Shown here: one piece after another, positions 27,295 to 38,365 of the stretch
Layout of the letters: each line of letters begins with the position of its first letter
How positions within the stretch are numbered: position 1 is the stretch's first letter
Assembly (NCBI RefSeq): GCF_000208745.1
Contig: NC_030855.1
Location: 21,330,889-21,394,888 of the forward strand
DNA: 64,000 nucleotides
Direction: 5' to 3'
DNA from: Theobroma cacao
Lineage: Eukaryota; Streptophyta; Magnoliopsida; Malvales; Malvaceae
Notes under the pieces: generated by a model
Database searches by the model: none
Told to the model about the DNA's origin: nothing
The model's input: only the letters and a program-made list of their open reading frames with translations
Made by a program: the position numbers and the translations under genes

Positions 27295-28932
27295 TTGTTC
27301 CTGCAAAAGTGAGATGGAAAAAGATAGTTTGGTGTGAGTTAAGACAATAATTGTAATTTGTAAAGACTTTGATTAATGCAGTCATGGATTATAGATATTA
27401 AGTTGTAGAAGTATTGAATATAAGAATTCATTCTATAGCTAAAATGAATAATAATGATGAAATGCAATACATGAATAGATGTTAATGAAAGTAACAATTT
27501 GCAAAAGAAATGGTGTAGAAAATAACATATTATAAAGATACAAAGCATTACGTGTGTAATCAATGAAATATAATGTAACAGACAAAACATAAAAAACTAT
27601 GTTAAAGAAAGCAAGAAATTAAGATAACCTGATTATAGGTTATCAAAAATTTCTTTGTAGACTATATTTTTTGTTTGATTCGATCGTTGTTTGTCTCTGT
27701 TCGGAATCAAGATTGTCAATCCCTTTTGTAATGTAACTCTTGATAATGCTACATATAACTGACCATGTGTAAAAACAGGTTTTGGCAAGTACAAACCTAA
27801 TGTATCAAGGGTTTGTCCTTGACTTTTATTTATTGTCACACTATAACATAACTTAACTGGAAATTGCTTTCTTTGAAATACAAAAGGCCATTTTTGTTGT
27901 TTGATTGTTATTACTATCCTCAGTATAAATATTACATTACCTGCAAAACATCCTGAGATTATTTTACCTTTTATGACATTAGCAGCTAGTTGAGTAATTA
28001 GAATTCTTGTTTCGTTGCAAAGTCCAGAACTTTGATTTTTGTTCCTTAATAACATAACAACTGCACTTACCTTCAAATCAAGTTGATGATTAGGAATTCT
28101 AGGAAAGTTTAGTGAGTTTAAAAATTCTACCGGATATAACAGTTCATGCTCCATTGAATGGTCTGCAGATTTTGATTTTTGGTCGATGTTGAAATATGAC
28201 CTCAATGTACCTAGAATCAAATTAAGCACATATGAGTTTATAACATCAACAGTTTCATTGCAGGGAGTGACAATTGATCTTTGTTTCAAGTAATCTAAAT
28301 CTGAAAAGTTTTCCTATAGTTTGTCATACACGACTAAGACAATAGCTTCTATCGGATCTTCAACAGATGGTAGCAATAAATCGTCTGGTATTTCAATCCC
28401 ACATGGTTCGTCTTCATCTTCATAATTAAAAGCTGGAATGTTTCCATTTCCTATGTCCAGCAACCATTGAGCAAAACTTGAAATTTCATATCTAGTTTGT
28501 TCATCAAAATTAGACTGCAGAAGTCTCATGTTTGTCTTCAACTCATATATACACCAATTTTTCCATAATAGGGACTGATTTATTGATGCATCTACTATAT
28601 CTGACTTTGTTCCAACTTTAACAACAGGCAATATTTGTCTGAAATCACCTCCTAATAGTACAATTTTTTTGCCAAAAGGTCTGTTAGTAGTGTCTAGACA
28701 GCTATCACTCAGTAAATCTTGTAAACTTTTATTTAAAGCTTCAAAGCAAAATCTATTAATCATCGGAGCTTCATCCTAAACACTAAGACTGGTATTTTCA
28801 ATTAATGAAGCAAGTTGTGTACCTCTTTTGATCTAACATGTTGAACATTCATCAATATTTAGTGGAATCTTGAATCTTGAATGTGTTGTTCTTCCTCCTA
28901 GTAACAGTAGAGATGCAATTTCAGATGAAGCT

Positions 28933-28937
28933 ACAAC
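28933..28937. repeat. Left target-site duplication ACAAC
   Basis: Five bases directly before the TGT start of the LTR, identical to 30971-30975. Confidence 0.88.
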
Positions 28938-30970
28938 TGTAGACACCTGAAAAAGAAAAATAATAAATAAATAAAAATTTTAAAATTATAATAAAACAAA
29001 CTAAAATATAAAAAAATAATAATAATATAAAATTAAAAAAAAGGGGGGATGGCCACCAACTCCAGGGGGTGTCAAAACCCCATCACCGGGTTGTCCAAAT
29101 TTTTGGACAACTCGGCTCCTTAAAGACCACCTGCAACCTGCAAAAAAACAACAAGAACAAAAACAAAAATCCTAGATCTACCAGCAAAAAAGCCTAGCCA
29201 CAAAAAAAATAAAAACAAAACAAAAAGCAAAAAAAGAAAAGGGGGTTAGATCTGAGAAAGGAGAAGGAGAGGGGTTCAAGGGTAAAGAGTTTTGATCGGC
29301 CGGCGGAGAGAAGAGAGGGAGTGGATCTGTCAAGGTGTTCGACCGGCGGTGAAAAAGAGAAAAAAGGAGAGAGTTTGGCGCCGGCGACAGGAAGCGAAGA
29401 GATCCGCCAGGCGAGAGAGAAATAAAGAAGAGGAAGCCGAGGAGAAGGAAAGTTTTAGAGAGAAGGCAGAGAGAGAAATCAGCTAGAGAGAGAAAAAAAA
29501 ATGTGAAAATGAATAAAAAAAGCTAAAAAAAGGGTTTTTATACCCAGAGGAAGGAGAGCAAAACGGCGTCGTTTCAGAGGGGCAAGCAGAAGTTGGAAGG
29601 TCCAGGCCAAACGGCGTCGTTTCGAGCAATTCCACAGGTACCAAACGGTGCGTTTTGAGATCTGCCTCGTGGGCTTCAAAAGGCAGACCGGGTGTAGTGG
29701 ACTTGGGCTCCTGCGGGCCACCGAATTGGGCCAATCGCAGCCCAACAAGGTATAACCCTTTTCTTTTTTGTTTGGGTTTGTTTTAGTTAGTGTTGGGTCT
29801 AGCCCATTTTAATTAAAATACATTTTTTTTTAGGAAAGAAATATTTATATAATATGAATACTTATATTTAATATTAAAAAATCAAAAAATAATAATAAAT
29901 AAAATAATAAATAATAACATAATAATATAATTGTAATAAATATTCGAGTATTACCACCTAAAAGGGGCAAAGAGTTGCCTCTTTCAGGTGGATGTTTTTC
30001 TGGTGCGAAGTTCGAGACAGATTTTCACCTAAGCGTCGGGATAAATCTGAACTCTAGATTTCAAAACCCATTAAGTCAAATAGTCATTGTTAAAAAATAA
30101 TATATGTAAGAAAATTTTGTTACATTCGAATTAATTTAATTAAATATTACTAAATAAAGTTAATCCAATCGTTTAAAAATTAATTAATTATTTATTAGAT
30201 AAGCTTTGTAATCAAGTAAAAAAAAATTGACCAACAACAAATACGGATTTAAATAGAAAACCAAAAAATAAAATATAAAAATAAAAATAAATAATAAATA
30301 ATCCAAATTTTTTAAACACCTAAAATCAATAAACGCATGCATGTAGATATCATCATTTTTATACTGTCATTGCATGCCACTCTTATTTTGCAAATGGCGC
30401 GGGAATCCCGATGATGGGATTTCCCCGAGGAGCTAGTAGAGACGAGTTCTTTCGGGGATATCTCTAGGTGAGGAGAATTTCGAGACTTCACCAAAGCGTT
30501 GGGATGGTCTTCGAATAATTTTTCAATAAAAGATTACCGACTCCATCATTTAAAATAAATAAGTCATGACATCATTTTACGTTTGCATCATGTGCATACG
30601 TAAAATCAAACCAAATAAAAACTCTCAGTCAGTCAATTTAACAAAAAATTTAATTAACAAGTAGGGATTAAATTAAAAGTAGGCTATATTAAGATAACTT
30701 AAGATTAAATGGTACTGTTCATGGAACGGGCGCCACAGAGGTGCTAACCCTTCTCTGTGCGTAACCGCACTCCCGAACCCATCTCTAAAATGTAGACCAG
30801 TTCTCGTTCTTTCGACGGGCCTAAAATTAATTTAGGACTTCGTCGATTAGAATCGGGTTAATCGATGACCAATCACACCTTAGATAAAAAAGATTGGTGG
30901 CGACTCCCACACGGATTTTAATTTTCGCCCGCGTCTGGCGGACGGGTTCCCGGACCCGCACGTCATGACA
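28938..30970 (+). mobile_element. Solo LTR (2033 bp) of an LTR retrotransposon
   Basis: It starts TGTAGACACC and ends CGTCATGACA (TG...CA), flanked by the perfect 5-bp duplication ACAAC. No second LTR copy, primer site, gag or pol frame is inside, so it is a solo LTR left by LTR-LTR recombination. The 3' third (TTGGTGGCGACTCCCACACGG then CCCGCGTCTGGCGGACGGG) resembles LTR ends of large Ty3/gypsy (Tat/Ogre-type) elements; that family placement is from memory. The orientation given follows that 3' end. Open frames on either strand within it are low-complexity and not genes. Confidence 0.88.
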
Positions 30971-30975
30971 ACAAC
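30971..30975. repeat. Right target-site duplication ACAAC
   Basis: Five bases directly after the ACA end of the LTR. Removing the LTR and one ACAAC restores an uninterrupted helicase reading frame at this point. Confidence 0.88.
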
Positions 30976-31886
30976 AAGAACAATTTTTCTTGTTGATCTA
31001 ATTCTTGAAATTATTTTCTTCCATATATATGTTTTTCCTGTACCACCATGTCCATAAACAAACAGCATCTGGCCTTCATTGTTTTTGACAGATTTTTTAA
31101 CGACCTGATAAACATTCAATGGCTCACAATTCAGGTTTGACAAAGACTGTAAATGTTCATTGAAAAGTTCTTCTAAATTGTTACTCATCTCTTCGTGAAT
31201 TAATCTGTTTTGCAATGTGTACAAAGAACCTTCTGTGGGTAGTGGGAGGTTAAATTTTGATAAGGAACTGGAATTTCTGTTAAAGATTTTTTCTAAAGCT
31301 ATCAAAGTAAAATTCCTTATCTTATTTTTTGGAACTTTATATTCAGCAATCCCAAAAGCTTATGTTAATTTATATTCTATGTCTTCACTCATGTACTTGC
31401 AAGTATTTTCCCAAAGTGATGTAAGATCAGCTACTTCATAGAACATACAAAAAGTAGCTGTAATTGTTCACTGCTTGCCCACTTTGAAGCCTGTCTCATT
31501 GCTTCTGTCCATTCTTCATCTTTACCAAGTAATCCTAATGCTTGACATGTTGCTTGATATGTAGAATAGACTATGCCTTGTACTGTTCTTAACTCTTCAA
31601 AACTTCTTGGACCTTTCATAACATTCAATAGTAGTCGAAGAAAGTAAAGTTCCCCTGCTGCTAGATGAACATATGTAATTCTTCCAATAGATTTTCCTTT
31701 TTGTCGCTTCTTCCAAACTGTTTCAAATTTTGACTAAACCCATTTTGTTGGAAACTCAACATAAATTAATTCTCTTGCACCTTCATACAATTGGTTTGCT
31801 TTCATCCATTTTATGAACATTGTTTTTGTCACATCAGGTCTGTGAATCACTCCATACAAATTATCAGAATCATTAAAACAGATATT

Positions 31887-34820
31887 TTACTGATTTGGTA
31901 AATGAATTACTAATCTTTCAATAGCTGGTTGATGATAATGTATATCAAATGCAAACATTCTCCAGCATGATTCATAAGTTGATAAGTATCTACAATCCAA
32001 GTATAGTTTGACTTCATCAAAACAATTGACCATATTTTGTTGTTTTATATTGTTATTTAAACTATTATTGACAATTATTGCTCTAACTCTGTCTGGACCT
32101 TTATTGATATATTTGAATAAATACTTAATAGCTTTTGATCTACTGTAAAGTTCAACATTAATATGAGCTTGATATTTAACAATCAAATCAACATTATGGA
32201 GCACAACAAATTTATTATCTAATTCAACATTATTCTTGACAACAACACATGATTTATCGATTATTTGTCTTCTTCTATAAACAACAAACCCATCTTCATT
32301 GAATATAGTTTGAGACTGAAATTGTTTTGGGAAAAATTTTGAGCATTTACCTCTAGTCATACATAGAGAAGAAGGATTGTGCATACCACATTGTCCATGT
32401 ATCATAAAATTTGAAATAGCTTCATGGTCGACTAGATCATGTTCTTTATTTGGAATTTCAGCTGATATTATTCTATCGACATCTTCGTCATTCATACACT
32501 TTGCAGTAGATTCTAGCCAGAGCAATATATGAACATGTGGTGGACCACGTTTTTGAAATTCTATTGTATATGTAACTACAAAACATGAAGATACACAGAA
32601 ACAAACAAAAATACTAAAATGATGAGCATTATATAATTGAGAATAAAAATGAACATTAACAATTAAATAAGTATTGTTAAGCAATTGAATATATACAAAA
32701 ACTTTACTTGCTAAAACTTGTCCAAAATGCTTGTTTTTGATAAAGTCGTCCATGAAATACCGAAGCTTTAATTTAAATACTCTTGAAACTATATCAAGTC
32801 TATCTTGTGCTTGTTGACCATGAATGATAGATAAAGCTTCATTGATTTCTGACCATCTTGCATTACAGGTAAATGTTATAAACAAATCTGGACATCCAAA
32901 ATGTCGACAGATTGCCATTGCATCTTGATAATTCTGGAATAGATACCGTGCACTTTCAGTAAATGTTGCAGGTAATATTATACGTTTTCCAACTACATTA
33001 GCTTCTAAATCACCTCTTGACACAACATCTTTTAATCTTTGATAAACTTCAGTCCTTAAAGTTTTTTGATTATTTCTTGCAAACTGTAATCTCATTTCTT
33101 CAACTGCATAGAAGGCATCAACGATAAACTATTGAAATAGCCTACCACCTATGAGCAATGTATTTTTGCTAGGATTTCGTTGCTGAATGATATAAGCATA
33201 ATATTCCCTCATTGAAATCTGTTTTCTTTTTGGTTTTTTCTTGACATGAGAGTCAAAATAACTAATATCCAATCTATATCCATCATTTCCATATGGAAAC
33301 AATATAGGATACTACATTGCCATAAAACATGGATGAAGCTCACTTATTCGCTTAAGTCCATCAGTTTTATGTTCAACTATTATGTCACGATAATTGTCAG
33401 ATTCTCTTACATCTCCTACAATCAATCCTGCAAGTTCTGATCCAGTAGGAGTTGCATAATTTTTGTCTCGATTATTTCGAGTTTCAAGTAGTTTAAGCTG
33501 AATTGAAATGTTATCTGATTCTTCACACCGATCTCTAGCTTGTCTAAACACTTTAACTATTTCATTAGTCTCATCAAACATCTTGATTAAACCTTCAACT
33601 ATAAACTTATTTATTATATTACTTGTATTTTGATGTGCAAATATAGACATTCTATTTGATATCTCATTATCAGTATCATATATATATAATTGTGCAAATT
33701 TTGGTTTATGTCCTATTGTAGGAAGTAAAGAACCAATACGATGATGATTTTGACCATTGATTCTAAATATATATGGTCTGGCATTATTATTTATATTATT
33801 ATCTATCCTACCGCCAATAGAAGTAAATTGAAATATAGATTTGTAAATGCTAATGTTTTCTCTAAATTTACTACTTCTACTATTTCCTTTGTAATCTAGC
33901 AAAACATCTAAGAAATGTGGTGTACACTTAAATGAAGGTAATCGAACTGTACCTTGCTGACAGCATAATGTAAATGTACAAAAAGCTGTGGCTTGAGTTG
34001 TATGAACTCTTTCCTCATACCACATTATAGCACCACAAAAGGGACAAACAGAGGTTGGTCCACCAAAGTTAAATGTTGAAAATTATTTTCCTATTATGTG
34101 AGTGATAGTAAATAATATGTTACACAAATTACAAAGTTAATATTCAGAAATTAGGAAAAGCAAATTATAATTCAAACGTCACTTACTTGTATGTCCACTA
34201 AACCTTAATTGGTTTGAGTTTTCATTTATTTGTTCATATCGTACAACTCGAGAAGAAAGAATCCTATCACACGCTTGATCTTTTGAAAAGGGCCAAAAAA
34301 TATAGACTCATAAACAATATCTGAACAAAAAATTGCTTGAGAATCGTACAAAAAGACTATATTATCACCTAAGAATCATTAAACTTATGCATGTACCTTC
34401 AACATGAAGTTCTCCTTCTTGAATTCTCCTCGATATAATAGTTGTCATGAATCTATCATCCATAATAGGTACATCATATAAATTTTCATAATCAAAATCA
34501 GATGCTCCTAAAGACTGTAGAGATTCATGACCAATGATTTGAACATCATATAGATTTTCAAAATGAAAATCAGATGTATTAGCATTATGCTCATAATCAC
34601 CTGAATAACTATTGTTTAAATCATTATAAATACTGACTTTGTTAACAATTTTGATCACATTAGTATTAGTTGTGACAAGATTTTGTTGCATACTAAATGG
34701 AAATATTGGGTTTTCAACAAAAGGTACATCAAAAAGATTGTTTGATAAACCAACAGGAAATTGAACAGACTGAGTAACCCGTTTATATGTTCTTCTTTTT
34801 CTCACACGTTCATATGACAT
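31887..34820 (-). pseudogene. Helitron Rep (HUH nuclease) half of RepHel, decayed
   Basis: It starts at MSYERVRKRRTYKRV (34820). An exon break falls near 34375. The next parts carry a zinc-binding CPFCG near 34050 and CTFTLCCQQG, then the Rep core. The HUH motif is in RGPPHVHILLWLE (near 32540), and the two-tyrosine helix is in KYLFKYINKGPDR (near 32110), the nicking residues of Helitron Rep. In-frame stops at 33314-33312 (TAG), 33131-33129 (TAG) and 31889-31887 (TAA) interrupt otherwise conserved sequence. A 132-bp segment (32707-32576) with GT...AG ends lies just before the HUH motif and is an in-frame intron without stops. Rep nicks and rejoins DNA at TC and CTAG ends in this family. Confidence 0.9.
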
Positions 34821-35388
34821 TATATATGTAGAATATACAATATATATTAAATATTTGTTAAATAAATTAACTTATATCACATATAGTTTTCAATGTATTT
34901 ATAGTAAACAGACAAAACATATGTAAGCAACATTATACAATAGTCATCTTACAAAAAGTAACTGGAAAATTATACAATCATGATTAATGTTTAAGCAATA
35001 CTTAACATCTATACTTGTATGCCACCAACAGAAAAAAGAATTAACTGCAGAACAAATTTTGTATACAATGACAATTGTATAAGATAAATCATAGAGATAA
35101 TAATTGACCAAGAGAAGATATGGTACACAGAAATAATCGTTAATACTTACCACCAAACTAATAGAATAACAATAAAATCAAACATTTAATTGTTATTAAT
35201 TAAAAGAAAAAAAATAAGCAATAAGTAATGAATAAATAATAGAAACTTACTGTCAACAGATTTTCTCTAAAAGCAATGTCTCAAATATGTGGACAATATG
35301 TTCAAACAATAACTCGAGGAAACTGCCACAATAAAAGTATACATGAAAATACGGTAATGAAAATTTCAATATGTTGACAATAAGTTGA

Positions 35389-37310
35389 ACATTAATTCCA
35401 TTATAATAAAAAATTAAAGAAAACATACAATGTATTAACCACACAGTTCAAACCTACAGAATATAGCAATAAATATTTGAAATTTAACAGAATAAAAAAA
35501 ATAAAAAAGGAAAAAATTCAAACACTTCATATTTAACTATGTTATAATGAAAACTGATGAAAATCAGAATGATATTAAATAACCAAAAGAATAAACTACT
35601 AAATAAAAAAGAGGTATCGTTATTAGTTAAAAGATAATGAAAGCATGACAAAAAACTTAAAGAAAATAAACAATTTGTGCAGCAACAACACATAGAAAAC
35701 TATTGAAGCAAACAAATTAATGAATTATGATCAATAAAAAAAAGAGTAATAACAAAAAACATAGAATGTTCTCAAACTGATGGAAAGCAGAAAAACCAAA
35801 CAACAGAATTTCCAAAAAGAAAAAATAGCAAATAGTATTGGAAAAAGTAAAAGTTTCTCTTACAAATAAAAAGAATCAACTATAATATCAAAACAGGAAA
35901 AACAAACCATCATAATCAATCAAGCCATAAAAACAATAATAAACAAAAAATAAACCTTTCGAGAGTGATGAAATAGAAAAACATCAACATTAATTCCATC
36001 ATAATAAAAAATTAAAGAAAGCATACAATGTATTAACCGCACAGTTCAAACCTACAGAATATACCAATCAATATTTGAAAATTAACAAAAAAAATGCAAA
36101 AAAAAGGGGAAAAGCTGAAACACTTTATATTTAAGTATCTTGTAATGAAAATTGATGAAAATCAAAATCATATCAAATAACCAAAAGAATAAACTACTAA
36201 AGAAAAAACATGTATCGTTATTAGTTAAAGGACAATGAAAGCATCACAGAAAAACTTACTCAAAGAAAATAAACAATTTCTGCAGCTGATATGTATGGTC
36301 AAACTAAATGTTATATCCACAGAAAAGCAACAAAAGATAGGAGAAAATTATACTATTCAATGGAACAAATTAATGAATCATGATCAAACAAAAAAAAAAA
36401 GAGCAATAACAAAAAACATAGAATCTTTTCAAACTGATGGAAAGCAGAAAAACCAAACAGCACAATTTACAGAAACGAAAAGCAGGAAATAGTATTTGAA
36501 GAGGTAAAAGTCTCTCTTACAAATAAAAACAATTAACTATAATATCAAAACAAAAAAAAAAAACAAACCATTGTAATCAACCAAGGGAAATGAACAATAA
36601 TTTATAAAAATGAAGACCTTTCAATAGTGATGGAATAGAAAAACACCAACATTAATTCCATCATAATAAAAAATTAAAGAAAGCATACCCTGTATTAATC
36701 ACACAGCTTAAACCTACAAACTGTAACAATAAATATTTTAAAATTAACAGAATAAAAAAATATAAAAAAAGGAAAAAATTGAAACGCTTCATATTTAAGT
36801 TTCTTATAATGAAAACTGATGAAAATCAAAATCATATGAAATAAGCAAAAGAATAAACTATTAAAGAAAAAAGAGGTATCGCTATTACTTAAAGCACAAT
36901 GAAAGCATAACAGAAAAACTAACTCAAAGAAAACAAACAATTTTTGCAGCTTATATGTATGGTCAAACTAAATGTTATATGCACACAGAAATAACAAAAC
37001 ATAGAAAAATATCATACCATTCAAGAGAACAAATTAATGAATTATAATCAATAAAAAAACAAAAAAGAATAATAACTAAAACATAGAATCTTATCAAACT
37101 GATGGAAAGTGCAAAAACCAAATAACCCAATTTACAGAAAAAAAAAAGCAGCAAAGAGTATTGCAAAAGGTAAAAGTCTTTCTTACAAATAAAAACAATT
37201 AACTACAATATGAAAACAAAAAAAAATGAACCATCGATAATCAATCAAGGCAAAAAAACAATTATAAACAAAAATTAACACCTTTCGAAAGTGACAGAAT
37301 AGAAGAACAG
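35389..37310. repeat. Three diverged tandem copies of a 600-660 bp unit in the Helitron leader
   Basis: Units start at 35389, 35987 and 36649, each with acattaattcca(t)ataataaaaaatt. Each then has tgtattaa(c/t)c(a/g)cacag, later tcttacaaataaaaa, and finally a ctttcga(g/a)agtga block. The spacings are 598 and 662 bp. A partial fourth tail follows at about 37300-37400. They are non-coding, over 70% A/T, and lie upstream of the Rep start. Short frames inside are A/T artefacts. Confidence 0.75.
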
Positions 37311-38365
37311 AAAACAACAGAAGGTATAGAAACCAAAAGAGCAAAGAGTACTTTAGAAGCCAAACGTCACTTTTATAAATATAAACAAATAACTGTGATA
37401 TCTATAATAGAATAAGCCAAGACAATTGGAAGAATTGTAAAAAGTTCTCACAAAGAGAACTAACCGGTCAATAGCAGTCCCTGCATGAAGATAAAAATTA
37501 GACATAAAAGTCAAGGTAACTGACAATTGATATGACCGACTAAGAAGCAAAAAATTTGCATATATTTTATCTTTTAACTCTTTCCAATGATTAAAACGAC
37601 ACAGTTTCAAAAACAAACAAAACCCTAACAACCTAATGGAACCCATCAGCTCTTCTCAGCAACCATCCCAATCAACAAATAACGATCTATTCAGTTGCCG
37701 TTGCTCAAAATCAAACAAAAAACAACTGACCAACCCCAAAACGACAAACCAAAAGCTTGTAGAATCACTAATTCATTAACTCTTTTGTCTTTGTCCTCTC
37801 CACCTACAAAATCCTTCAACAACTTACTGTTTCAACTTTTTATAACTTAACAACAAACGAACAATCTAACTTAACCGATTTACGTAAAAAAAAAAGCCAA
37901 TGTCGATTCAACTATGTATTCTTTAATTCCTATTCCTCTGCCCTCTGATCCCGTTAAAACTTTAAAATATCGCTTCTTTTCATCCCCAGCTTAAAAAACT
38001 TTCTTCTCTTCCTAATTTGATCTGTCAATAGCTCTCCACTGTATGAACCTTCGCAACGTTCTTCTCCTTTGATTCGACACAAATAGAAAGAGGGAAAAAA
38101 AACCCTAAAACGATCGACCGCCTGAAAGAAATCAAACAGAAAACAAAATAAACATAGCTAAGGCCAAAACGACACCGCTTCCATAAAACAAACAACAGAA
38201 GGGGATGGGAAAAAGGGTAAAAAACGACATCGTTTCGTAGAGGGAAAGGGAAAAAAAAAGAGAGAGCAAACCATGCAATTGAGTGACACTTGTCATTTAA
38301 TTACGCCAACAATAAAAAAGAATTGAAACAGTAAAACCTGATCCTCCTTTTATATATAATATAGA

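Larger units (their letters stand above)
27633..31862 (-). pseudogene. Helitron PIF1-type helicase half of RepHel, broken by a solo LTR
   Basis: The N-terminal part, MKGPRSFEELRTVQG (near 31600), is a standard Helitron linker. Walker A GHGGTGKTYIWK lies near 31050; Walker B DEAPM and motif III LLGGDFRQILP lie near 28770-28620. The C-terminal SF1B motifs INKSQGQTLD and GQLYVALSRV lie near 27835-27730, and the stop is at 27635-27633. The reading frame is split between IRSTRKIVLVV and [10 protein letters not shown] by a 2033-bp LTR. Other damage: stops at 31736-31734, 31362-31360, 28835-28833, 28778-28776 and 28316-28314, and a frameshift near 31447. It unwinds DNA during rolling-circle transposition in the family; this copy cannot make a full protein. 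Confidence 0.9.
24592..38365 (-). mobile_element. Autonomous-type Helitron (RepHel plus RPA), 13.8 kb, with a nested solo LTR
   Basis: The 5' end is at 38365, where the - strand reads TCTATATTATATATAAAAGG. The 3' end is at 24592, reading CTAG, with a GC-rich hairpin 8-9 bases before it. The base before the 5' TC is A and the base after CTAG is T, the A|T target of Helitrons; no target duplication is expected. Contents in transcription order: a long A/T-rich leader with tandem repeats, a HUH Rep, a PIF1-type helicase and an RPA1-like gene. Outside the element the flanks rejoin as one upstream region homologous to that of the GDSL copy at 42103 (GCTTGCTTTA near 38403-38413 here, 42270-42280 there), which confirms both boundaries. 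The coding genes are broken, so it is not itself autonomous now. Confidence 0.9.

Noticed and set aside
29292..29748. Arg/Glu-rich + frame and opposing - frames inside the LTR
   Set aside because: Purine-rich low-complexity DNA in a solo LTR; no gag, pol or other domain.
35484..37646. Several Phe/Leu-rich - strand frames in the Helitron leader
   Set aside because: They repeat with the tandem units and reflect A/T composition, not genes.
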